Shown here piece after piece: positions 57,330 to 64,000 of a DNA stretch of 64,000 nucleotides (the stretch's first letter is position 1; each line of letters opens with the position of its first letter). The stretch is from Aquincola tertiaricarbonis. GTDB lineage: Bacteria; Pseudomonadota; Gammaproteobacteria; Burkholderiales; Burkholderiaceae_C. The stretch lies in NCBI RefSeq assembly GCF_023573145.1, contig NZ_CP097635.1:1860001-1924000 (forward strand), given 5' to 3'. The translations under genes and the position numbers were made by a program. The notes beneath the pieces are model-generated. The model was not told where the DNA came from. It was given only the letters and a program-made list of their open reading frames with translations, and did not search any database.

Positions 57330-57871
57330 TCGGGCTTGTAGCGCTCCACCGTCACCGCCTCCAGGCGGTAGCCGCTGGTGCCCATGGCCGAGGCGTTGCG
57401 GCTGACCTGCAGCGTGCCGCTGACCCACACCGCGTCCATCGCCTTGAACTTGGCCGGCTTCCTGGGCAGCACGTGCACGATCTGGTTGGCCGGCGGCGGT
57501 GGGGTGTGGATGCAGGCGCCGAAGTAGGGCACCAGCAGGAACTCGCTCACCTGGCCACTTTCGGCCTGTTCCAGCGGCACCAGGTAGCCGGGCAGGCGCA
57601 CCTTGGTGTTGTTCATCGTGTTGTTGGTGGGCGCGTTGTCCCAGGCTTCACGCAGCTTGTCCAGCATGGCCTGCGCGCGCGGGTCGTTGTCCTGCAGGTC
57701 GGCCGGTGGTGCATCCTTGAGCATGCCGTTCGGGTTCCAGTCCTTGGGCACCAGACTGTCCCAGGTGATGGTCTTGTAGCCGCCGGCCGGCGGCGCCGCG
57801 CGCACGCCCAGGCTGGCGAAAGAGGCGCCGCCCAGCAGGGCAGCCGACAGGACGGTACGACGCGACAACAT
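57326..57871 (-). CDS. Periplasmic DUF3299 protein
   Basis: 181 residues. Twin-Arg-like signal (MLSRRTVLSAALLGGASFA), then TITWDSLVPKDWNPNG and RLPGYLVPLEQAESGQVSEF, LLVPYFGACIHTPPPPANQI, the DUF3299 signature with an invariant Cys-Ile-His. Often encoded with FtsX-type ABC transporters and DUF2796 proteins in zinc-controlled clusters, as here. Function not established. Confidence 0.88.
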   Translation of the reverse strand: MLSRRTVLSAALLGGASFASLGVRAAPPAGGYKTITWDSLVPKDWNPNGMLKDAPPADLQDNDPRAQAMLDKLREAWDNAPTNNTMNNTKVRLPGYLVPLEQAESGQVSEFLLVPYFGACIHTPPPPANQIVHVLPRKPAKFKAMDAVWVSGTLQVSRNASAMGTSGYRLEAVTVERYKPE

Positions 57872-57875
57872 GCTT

Positions 57876-59135
57876 TCAGATCCTTGGTGACAGGCCGTCG
57901 ACCAGCGACAGCCGGTAGGCGCGCAGCGCAGGCAGCAGGCTGGCCAGCCAGCCGGTGGCCACCACCGCGGCGAACAGCATCCACTGCGCGGTGGACGGCA
58001 TGCCCCAGCCTATCACCAGCCCGTGTCGGGATTGCAACCAGGGCCCCAGCGCCGCCGCACCGCCCAGCGCCAGCAGCAGGCCCAGCAGCGCGCCCGCCAG
58101 GGTGACGAGCGCGCCTTCCAGCGCCAGCAGCGCCAGCACATGGCGCGGTCCGGCGCCCACGGCGCGCAGCACAGCCAGCTCGCGCCGGCGTTCGTTGAGG
58201 CCGGCCAGCACCACCGACACCAGGCCGGCCAGGCTCACCACGCCCACCATCACCGACATGGCCAGCAGCGCCTTCTCGCCCACGCCCACCACTTCCCACA
58301 GCTCGTCCAGCGCCACGCCGGGCAGGATGGCCATCAGCGGCTCGGCGCGGTAGTCGGCCACCCAGCGCTGCACCGAGAACACGGCCGGCCGGCTCTTCAG
58401 GCCCACCAGCGCGGCGGTCACGGCCTTGGGCTGCAGGTTCATCTCGCGCAGCTGGTCGGGCGTGAGCGCGCGGCCCGGCATCTGCACGCCGCCCACCCAG
58501 TCCACGTGCAGCGCCTCCATCGATTCGAGGCTGATGTGCACCGTGCGGTCCACCGGCGTGCCGGTGCGCGCCAGGATGCCGGTGACCACGAAGGGCTTGT
58601 CGGCATGCTCGGCCACCAGCTCGCCGCTGCCGTGCGCCAGCGTCAGGCGCTGGCCGAGCTTGTAGCCCAGCTGCTCGGCCACGTCGGCGCCCAGCACCGC
58701 CTCGAACAGCTGGTTGAAGGCCCGGCCTTCCGCCAGCTTCAGCGGCTGGCGGTTGCCGTAGCGGAAGCGCTCGAAGTACTCGCCGCTGGTGCCCAGCACC
58801 GGGTAGCCGCGGTGCGAATCGCCCAGCGAGATGGGCACCACCCAGGCCACCGCGCGGTGCGCGGCCAGCGCCTGCACGCTGGCCCAGCCCATGTTGTTGG
58901 TGGCCGCGCCGATGCGGAACACCGAGTACAGCAGCAGCTGGGTGGAGCCGGTGCGTGCGCCGACGATGAGGTCGGTGCCCGACACGGCGGACGAGAAGTT
59001 GGCCCGCAGGTCGGTGCGCAGCCGTTCGATGCCCATCAGCAGCAGCGTGGCCAGCGCGATGCTGGCCACCGTCAGCATCAGCGTGAAGCGGCGGTTCCAG
59101 GCGCTGCGCGCGGCCAGGGTGATCAAGGGCGTCAT
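57876..59135 (-). CDS. FtsX-family ABC transporter permease (zinc operon)
   Basis: 419 residues from the ATG at 59135. MacB/FtsX layout: one N-terminal membrane segment (FTLMLTVASIALATLLLMGI), a large periplasmic domain, and three C-terminal segments (LAMSVMVGVVSLAGLVSVVL, ALEGALVTLAGALLGLLLAL, WMLFAAVVATGWLASLLPAL) with LAVLRAVGAGPRHV between them. Partner of the ATPase gene it overlaps by 4 bases. Resembles the ZrgC component of the Zrg zinc system of Vibrio, based on gene neighbours. Confidence 0.9.
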   Translation of the reverse strand: MTPLITLAARSAWNRRFTLMLTVASIALATLLLMGIERLRTDLRANFSSAVSGTDLIVGARTGSTQLLLYSVFRIGAATNNMGWASVQALAAHRAVAWVVPISLGDSHRGYPVLGTSGEYFERFRYGNRQPLKLAEGRAFNQLFEAVLGADVAEQLGYKLGQRLTLAHGSGELVAEHADKPFVVTGILARTGTPVDRTVHISLESMEALHVDWVGGVQMPGRALTPDQLREMNLQPKAVTAALVGLKSRPAVFSVQRWVADYRAEPLMAILPGVALDELWEVVGVGEKALLAMSVMVGVVSLAGLVSVVLAGLNERRRELAVLRAVGAGPRHVLALLALEGALVTLAGALLGLLLALGGAAALGPWLQSRHGLVIGWGMPSTAQWMLFAAVVATGWLASLLPALRAYRLSLVDGLSPRI

Positions 59136-59857
59136 GCGGGTGCCCCCGTCGTGGCGGCGGCCAGCGCCGCGGCGCGGTTGAGCGCGGGCAGCGAGGCCCG
59201 CTGGCCGAAGCGGTCGGCCAGCCGCTGGTCGTGGCTGACGAAGACGATGGCGCTGCCGGCATCGGCGCAGGCCTGCAGCAGCACGTCGACGAACCGCTCG
59301 CGCAGGTCTTCGTCCAGCGCCGAGGTGGGCTCGTCGGCGATCACCAGCGCGGGCCGGCCGATCAGTGCTCGGGCCGCGGCCACGCGCTGCTGCTGGCCGA
59401 CCGACAGCGCGGTGGGCTCCCGCGTCCACAGCGCGGGCGGCAGGTCCATGCGCTGCAGCAGCGCGCGGGCGGCGGCGGGCGCATCACCCGCGGCCTGGCG
59501 GCGCACGGCCGAGAAGCGGCAGGGCAGCAGCACGTTGTCCAGCACGCTCAGGTAGGGCAGCAGGTTGAACTGCTGGAACACGTAGCCCACCTGGTCGGCG
59601 CGGCGCTGGTCGCGGCGGCCGGCGGGCAGCGCCGACCAGGCCTGGCCTTGCATCGTCACCAGGCCCGACTGCGGCTGCAGCACGCCGGCCAGGATGGACA
59701 GCAGCGTGCTCTTGCCGCAGCCGCTGGGCCCGTGCAGGAACAGCGTGCTGCCGGCCTGCACCTCGAAGTGGTCGATGGCCAGCGTGTCCTGCGCGGCACC
59801 CGGCCAGCGAAAGCGCAGGCCCTGGCAGCGCACCAGCGGCTCGGTGCCGGCGGTCAT
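59132..59857 (-). CDS. ABC transporter ATP-binding protein (LolD/MacB type)
   Basis: 241 residues. Walker A HGPSGCGKSTLLSILAG, Q loop YVFQQFNLLPYLSVLDNVLL, signature LSVGQQQRVAAARALIG, Walker B ALVIADEPTSALDED, H loop FVSHDQRLAD. LolD-like ATPase of the FtsX permease just downstream. Overlaps both neighbours by 4 bases. Confidence 0.95.
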   Translation of the reverse strand: MTAGTEPLVRCQGLRFRWPGAAQDTLAIDHFEVQAGSTLFLHGPSGCGKSTLLSILAGVLQPQSGLVTMQGQAWSALPAGRRDQRRADQVGYVFQQFNLLPYLSVLDNVLLPCRFSAVRRQAAGDAPAAARALLQRMDLPPALWTREPTALSVGQQQRVAAARALIGRPALVIADEPTSALDEDLRERFVDVLLQACADAGSAIVFVSHDQRLADRFGQRASLPALNRAAALAAATTGAPA

Positions 59858-60399
59858 TTCGCCAGCACCACGCGCCGGTTCTTGCCGCTCAGCGTCTGCT
59901 TGGCCTGGCCCTGGGGGCCGGCCACCTGCACCTGCAGCACCTTCACCCGCTTGAACGCATCGGCCAGGCCGACGTCGATCCAGGCCGCGCGGGTGGCGTC
60001 GGTGCAGCGGTAGGTCACGCTGCCTTCCAGGTCGGCATGCTCGCCCTCGGCCGGTGCGCCGCCCAGGCCCAGCGCGCCCGATTCCAGCGTCACGGCTTGC
60101 AGCTGGCAGCCGGCCTGGGGGTCGATGCGCAACCAGCCATCGGCCGCGCGCAGCCGGGCCACGGCGGCATCGGCGGCCTGTTTCTCGGCGGCACTGCGCG
60201 GCGCCCGCTCGAAGCCCAGCAGGTTGTCCAGCGGCGTGTCGATTCCGATGGTGAGCTGTTCACGCTCGACGGCGATGTCCACCGCCACCTTGCCGTGCTC
60301 GTGCGCGGCGTGGGTCTGTGCCAGGGCCAGCGTGGGCAGCATCACGGCGGCGGCCAGGGCGGCCAGGGCGGCGAGCGAGGTACGGAGCGACTTCTTCAT
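59854..60399 (-). CDS. Periplasmic DUF2796 protein (ZrgA-like zinc protein)
   Basis: 181 residues. Signal peptide (LAALAALAAAVMLPTLALA), then the metal-binding start HAAHEHGKVAVDIAVEREQL and FLGFERAPRSAAEKQA-like sequence (LLGFERAPRSAAEKQAA). Family relatives include ZrgA of Vibrio cholerae, which captures zinc. The long His/Asp-rich insert of ZrgA is missing here, so this is a short form. Operon partners support zinc supply. Confidence 0.85.
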   Translation of the reverse strand: MKKSLRTSLAALAALAAAVMLPTLALAQTHAAHEHGKVAVDIAVEREQLTIGIDTPLDNLLGFERAPRSAAEKQAADAAVARLRAADGWLRIDPQAGCQLQAVTLESGALGLGGAPAEGEHADLEGSVTYRCTDATRAAWIDVGLADAFKRVKVLQVQVAGPQGQAKQTLSGKNRRVVLAK

Positions 60400-62195
60400 G
60401 GCGTGCGGGCCACCGGCGGTTGCCAGGCGGCGATCAGGGTGGTGAGGTTGTGGTTCAGCAGCTTCAGGTAGCTGTCGGCGGCGGTGCCGGGGGGCGACAA
60501 GGCATCGGCGTACAGCGTGCCGCCGATCACCGCGCCGGTGTCCTGCGCCACGCGCTGCATCATGCGCGGGTTGCCGGTGTTCTCCAGGAACAGCGCGCGG
60601 GTCTGTTCGGCCTTCATCTGGCGCATCAGCCGCGCCAGGTCGGCGGCCGAAGGCTCGGCCGCGGTGGTCCAGCCCTGCACGCTGGCCAGGCGAATGCCGT
60701 AGGCGGCAGCCAGGTAGCCGAAGGCGTCGTGCGAGGTGATGGCGCGGCGCTGTTCGGCCGGCACCTGGGCCAGCAGGGCGCGCAGCCGTTGGTCCTGCGC
60801 GTCCAGCCGCTGCAGGTAGTGCGCGGCGCGGGCGTCGATGGCTGCGGCCTGCGCCGGCACCAGCCGGCCCAGCGCCACCCGCAGGTTCTCGATGTAGACG
60901 CGGGCATTGGCGGGGTCGTGCCAGGCATGCGGGTCGGGGGCGCCGTACACCATGCGCGGCCGGATGCCGGTGGTGGCCACCAGCACCGGGCCGCGGTAGC
61001 CCGAGGCCGCCACCAGCCGGTCGATCCAGCCTTCGAAGCGAAGCCCGTTCACCACCACCAGCTGCGCGGCGGCGAGCTGGCGCACGGCGGCGGGCGTGGG
61101 TTCGTACACATGGGCGTCGCCGCCGGGGCCCACCAGGCTGCTCACCTCCACCGCATCGCCGCCCACTTCGCGGGCCATGTCGGCCAGGATGGAGAAGCTG
61201 GCCACCACGCGCGGCCGTTCAGCCGACGCTGCTGCAGCCTGCGCCTGGGCCGGTGTGGGCAGGCCGGCCAGCACCAGCGCCACCACGCCCACGGCGGTGG
61301 CGCCGCCCAGCCAGGCCGCGGCCGGCGCGGCGACCGCCTGCGGGCGCCAGGCGGCACGCAGGCTGCCGTGCCGGCCCAGCGCCAGCGACAGCACGTACAC
61401 ACCACCCGCTACCAGCACGATGGCCGGGCCCGAGGGCAGGCTCGCGTGGTACGAGAGCAGCAGCCCCGCCCAGGCGCTGAAGGCCGCGATGCCCGCGGCC
61501 AGCAGCGCCAGCGCTTCCAGGCTGCGCACCCAGAAGCGGGCCGCGGTGGCCGGCAGCATCAGCAGGCCCACCGCCATCAAGGTGCCCAGCGCCTGGAAGC
61601 CGGCCACCAGGTTGCCCACCACCAGCGCCAGGAACAGGTAGTGCACCGCGGCCGAGCGGCGCGACACGGTGCGCATGAAGAGGCCGTCGCAGGCCTCGAA
61701 CACGATGGGCCGCCACAGCACAGCCAGCAGCAGCAGCGACACGCTGGACACGCCGGCCACCAGCTTCAGCGAGGCATCGTCCACCGCCAGCACGCTGCCG
61801 AACAGCACGTGCATCAGGTCGACGCTGCCGCCCTGGCGGGCGATCAGCAGCACGCCGGCCGCCAGCGCGATCAGGTAGAAGGCGGCGAAGCTCGCGTCTT
61901 CACGCTGCGGGGTGAAGCGGGCCACCACGCCGGCCAGCAGCGCCACCAGCAGCGCGGCCACGAAGGCACCGGCGCTCATCGCGCCCAGCGACAGGCCGGC
62001 CAGCAGATAGCCGACCGCCGCGCCGGGCAGCAGCGCATGGGCCATCGCATCGCCCACCAGGCTCATGCGGCGCAACACCAGCAAAGTGCCCAGCGGGCCG
62101 CAGGTCAGCGCCAGCGCCAGGCAGGCCACCAGCGCGCGGCGCATGAAATCGAACTCGGCAAAGGGCTGCCAGAACAGGGCTTGCATCAGGGTCAT
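60396..62195 (-). CDS. Fused metal ABC permease and substrate-binding protein (ZnuB-ZnuA type)
   Basis: 599 residues, one open frame. Residues 1-280 are a ZnuB-like permease (ALTCGPLGTLLVLRRMSLVG, LMAVGLLMLPATAARFWVRS). Residue 300 on has one more hydrophobic segment (GGATAVGVVALVLAGLPTPA) that tethers residues 325-599, a cluster A-I binding protein. Its metal ligands are likely His362 (DAHVYEP), His423 (DPHAWHDP), His489 (SHDAFGY) and Asp564 (LYADAL). There is no His-rich loop as in ZnuA. A fused receptor would be held next to its own permease. Starts ATGA-coupled to the ATPase gene. Confidence 0.92.
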   Translation of the reverse strand: MTLMQALFWQPFAEFDFMRRALVACLALALTCGPLGTLLVLRRMSLVGDAMAHALLPGAAVGYLLAGLSLGAMSAGAFVAALLVALLAGVVARFTPQREDASFAAFYLIALAAGVLLIARQGGSVDLMHVLFGSVLAVDDASLKLVAGVSSVSLLLLAVLWRPIVFEACDGLFMRTVSRRSAAVHYLFLALVVGNLVAGFQALGTLMAVGLLMLPATAARFWVRSLEALALLAAGIAAFSAWAGLLLSYHASLPSGPAIVLVAGGVYVLSLALGRHGSLRAAWRPQAVAAPAAAWLGGATAVGVVALVLAGLPTPAQAQAAAASAERPRVVASFSILADMAREVGGDAVEVSSLVGPGGDAHVYEPTPAAVRQLAAAQLVVVNGLRFEGWIDRLVAASGYRGPVLVATTGIRPRMVYGAPDPHAWHDPANARVYIENLRVALGRLVPAQAAAIDARAAHYLQRLDAQDQRLRALLAQVPAEQRRAITSHDAFGYLAAAYGIRLASVQGWTTAAEPSAADLARLMRQMKAEQTRALFLENTGNPRMMQRVAQDTGAVIGGTLYADALSPPGTAADSYLKLLNHNLTTLIAAWQPPVARTP

Positions 62196-62932
62196 CAGGC
62201 GGGGGAGGGCAGGGCGGCGGCTTGTCGGGCGAGTTGCCGCTCGGCGTGGCGCCAGGCGGCCGGGGCCAGTGCGGCGTCGGCCGGGCCCTGCAGCAGCGCG
62301 GTGCCGGCCATCAGCAGGGCGGAATCGAAATGCGCGCGGACGATGGCCTGCTCATGCAACACCGCGATGACGGTGCGGCCCTGGTCGCGCCAGGTCTGCA
62401 GCAGCGCCATCAGCGCGGTGGTGGTGTCTTCGTCCAGCGCGGCGAAGGGCTCGTCCAGCAGCAGCAGCCGGGCGTCTTGCAGGCACAGCCGGGCGAACAG
62501 CAGGCGCTGGAACTGGCCGGTGGACAGCTCACCGATCAGCCGGCGTTGCAGCGTCTGCAGGCCCAGGCGGTCCAGCACCTCGTCCACGGCCTGCGCCTGC
62601 GCGCGGCTCATGCCCCGCAGCGCGCCCAGCCGCGGCCACAAACCCATGGCGGCAAAGTCGGCCACGGTGATGGGAAAGCTGCGGTCCACCTGCGAGCGTT
62701 GCGGCAGGTAGCCCATGTGCGGCCGCAGGTCGGCCGCCACCTCGATGCGGCCGCTGTGGCGCTGCAGCCCGGCCATGGCGCCGATCAGGCTGCTCTTGCC
62801 GGCGCCATTGGGGCCGACGATGGCGTGCAGTGCGGCGCGGCTGAAATCGGCCTGCACGCCCGCCACGGCAGCCTGGCTGCCGTAGCGCACGCCCACGCCG
62901 TGCAGCTGCACCGCCGCGTCACTGGCCGCCAT
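62195..62932 (-). CDS. Metal ABC transporter ATP-binding protein (ZnuC type)
   Basis: 245 residues from the ATG at 62932. Walker A VGPNGAGKSSLIGAMAG, Q loop MGYLPQRSQVDRSFPITV, signature ELSTGQFQRLLFARL, Walker B LLLLDEPFAALDED, H loop VLHEQAI (His followed by Glu). YLPQRSQVD is typical of zinc/manganese ATPases. It powers the fused permease downstream. Confidence 0.94.
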   Translation of the reverse strand: MAASDAAVQLHGVGVRYGSQAAVAGVQADFSRAALHAIVGPNGAGKSSLIGAMAGLQRHSGRIEVAADLRPHMGYLPQRSQVDRSFPITVADFAAMGLWPRLGALRGMSRAQAQAVDEVLDRLGLQTLQRRLIGELSTGQFQRLLFARLCLQDARLLLLDEPFAALDEDTTTALMALLQTWRDQGRTVIAVLHEQAIVRAHFDSALLMAGTALLQGPADAALAPAAWRHAERQLARQAAALPSPA

Positions 62933-63101
62933 GCATCGCCCACGCCGCCAGGGCCCACAGCAGGCCGACGCCCAGTGCCGCCACACCGGCGCGCGGCAAC
63001 GCGGCGCAGGCCAGCCAGCGCAAAGAAGCGGACGTGCCGCCATCGGCGTGCGGTGCAGCGGGCTGAACGGTCACCGGCGCGGAACTCAGACTTGGGATCA
63101 T
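62919..63101 (-). CDS. Small single-pass membrane protein at the head of the zinc operon
   Basis: 60 residues. C-terminal hydrophobic segment (PRAGVAALGVGLLWALAAWA) with a short tail. Its end overlaps the ATPase start by 14 bases, so translation could be coupled. It begins in the divergent zur control region, with AGGGG directly next to the ATG, closer than usual. No family recognised. Confidence 0.55.
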   Translation of the reverse strand: MIPSLSSAPVTVQPAAPHADGGTSASLRWLACAALPRAGVAALGVGLLWALAAWAMHGGQ

Positions 63102-63176
63102 CCCCTAATGATAACGAATTCTCTTTATCGGGCGTGAGAGAATCACCGACCCCCACGACCCGCCTTTCGCCAGACG
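63102..63176. promoter_or_regulatory. Divergent zur / zinc-operon control region with a possible Zur box
   Basis: 75 bases. The AT-rich core around TAATGATAACGAATTCTC (63106-63123) is the only such patch nearby and resembles half of a Fur/Zur site (GTTATCATTA on the minus strand). The regulator probably binds here to control itself and the operon. Confidence 0.5.
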
Positions 63177-63560
63177 ATGGAACGCTCCACCCGCCAACGC
63201 TCCGCCATCCGCGCCGTGATCGAGGCCGCCACGCGGCCGCTCACGCCGCAGGAAGTGCTGGACGGTGCGCGTACCGAGGTGGCTGGCATGGGCATCGCCA
63301 CCGTGTACCGCAACCTCAAGCTGCTGGTGGAAGAGGGCAGCGTGCAGGTGGTGGAACTGCCGGGCGACAGCCCGCGCTACGAGTCCAAGCACCTGGATCA
63401 CCACCACCACTTCCAGTGCCGGCAGTGCGACCGGGTGTTCGACGTGCACGGCTGCCCGGGCGACCTGACGCGCTTCGCGCCCACGGGCTTCCGCGTGGAA
63501 TCGCACGAGCTGACGCTGTATGGCCAGTGCGCCGACTGTGCCGGAGCGGCATCCGGCTAG
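63177..63560 (+). CDS. zur: Fur-family regulator, probably Zur
   Basis: 127 residues. Winged helix (RSAIRAVIEAATRPLTPQEV, GIATVYRNLKLLVEEGSVQV) and metal sites: the His cluster SKHLDHHHHFQCRQC, plus a second CADC pair at the end; the two CxxC pairs hold structural zinc. Zinc-sensing is inferred from the divergent zinc operon, since Fur and Zur are hard to tell apart by sequence alone. Confidence 0.88.
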   Translation: MERSTRQRSAIRAVIEAATRPLTPQEVLDGARTEVAGMGIATVYRNLKLLVEEGSVQVVELPGDSPRYESKHLDHHHHFQCRQCDRVFDVHGCPGDLTRFAPTGFRVESHELTLYGQCADCAGAASG

Positions 63561-63673
63561 GCCTGAGCGCCCACTTCAGGGCGTGGGATCAACGCTTGCT
63601 CGCTCTTGAGAGGGATGCGGCGGGCCCATGGGCACAGGCAGCATCGTGAAACCCTCCACACGGGAGCTGTGCC

Positions 63674-63928
63674 ATGACTGCCTCGACCCCCTCGCTGCCT
63701 TTGCCGCTGCCCCTGCTGGGCGAAACCCTGGCCGCCCACGGCTTCGACGCGGGCGACTTCGAGTTCGAGCAAGATCCGGAGCCCGACCTCAGCGCGGCGC
63801 TGGGCCTGCAGGACAGCCTGCTGCTGGTGCGCCGGCGCTCCACCGGAGCGGTGCGTTTTTACCTGGGGGCTTCCTGGTACAGCGCGGTGGTCAGCGACCT
63901 GGCCACCGGCGAATTCGGCCGAGCGTGA
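63674..63928 (+). CDS. Small acidic protein of unknown function
   Basis: 84 residues, with an acidic patch (FDAGDFEFEQDPEPDLSAAL) and a beta-rich end (LLLVRRRSTGAVRFYLGASW). A ribosome site (GGGAGCT) precedes the ATG. Good codon bias for the genome; no family recognised. Confidence 0.6.
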   Translation: MTASTPSLPLPLPLLGETLAAHGFDAGDFEFEQDPEPDLSAALGLQDSLLLVRRRSTGAVRFYLGASWYSAVVSDLATGEFGRA

Positions 63929-64000
63929 TCAGCCGGCGCGCCGCGCCTCCCGCGCGGCATTCACTTCCACCGACCGCAGGTCGGCCGCGGCCTTGTCCAG
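63929..64000 (-). CDS. 3' end of an unidentified gene
   Basis: 24 codons, LDKAAADLRSVEVNAAREAR then RAG and a TGA stop at 63931-63929. Reads through the right edge without a stop. Helical and charged, too short to place in a family. Confidence 0.5.
   Translation of the reverse strand: MDKAAADLRSVEVNAAREARRAG

Overview
The window is high-GC DNA with tightly packed, often overlapping genes. It looks like a chromosome segment of a motile betaproteobacterium of the order Burkholderiales. Supporting signs are a full flagellar set, a Bug-type (TctC) solute receptor next to a LysR gene, a type VI secretion VgrG with a phospholipase D effector, a PEP-CTERM protein, and short CCCCC/GGGGG palindromic repeats between genes. 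This placement is inferred from gene content, not from a marker gene.

Layout. 1-4828: the end of a type VI secretion cluster, with vgrG followed by a PLD effector that runs off the left edge. 5042-16846: flagellar basal body, export and switch genes, fliFGHIJK-fliLMNOPQR on the minus strand and fliE divergent on the plus strand. 16959-21792: accessory genes (adenosine deaminase-like enzyme, Bug receptor, LysR regulator, PEP-CTERM protein, VOC protein, small zinc-ribbon protein). 21852-35258: a complete type I-C CRISPR-Cas locus. It has a 70-repeat array plus one decayed terminal repeat, then leader, cas2, cas1, cas4, cas7, cas8c, cas5 and cas3, all on the minus strand. 35606-42416: flgGHIJKL on the plus strand. 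42425-56153: signalling genes (HDOD protein, multi-PAS kinase with ANTAR response regulator, hybrid-pathway kinase, HPt protein, two c-di-GMP enzymes) with an AbiEi/AbiEii toxin-antitoxin pair among them. 56169-63560: a zinc operon under a divergent Fur-family (Zur-like) regulator, with a ZnuC-like ATPase, a fused permease/binding protein, a second FtsX-type ABC system with DUF2796 and DUF3299 proteins, and a membrane acyltransferase-like protein. The right edge holds one small hypothetical gene and the 3' end of another.

The most interesting signal lies in the 354-base gap between cas3 and cas5. There, on the plus strand, is a single degenerate CRISPR repeat. It keeps the UUCG loop and 10 of the 11 bases of the crRNA handle, but its stem has shrunk to 3 bp. 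It is followed by one spacer-like segment and a strong hairpin. The spacer-like segment matches a site about 50 bases upstream at 16 of its first 22 positions, directly after a TTC (the usual type I-C PAM). Mismatches fall at every sixth position (6, 12, 18, 24), where Cascade does not pair, plus four others. The site sits where the promoter of the cas5-cas8-cas7-cas4-cas1-cas2 operon should be. This is what a crRNA-like RNA that makes Cascade repress its own operon (CreR-type autoregulation) would look like. A 42-codon membrane peptide is encoded in the same gap.
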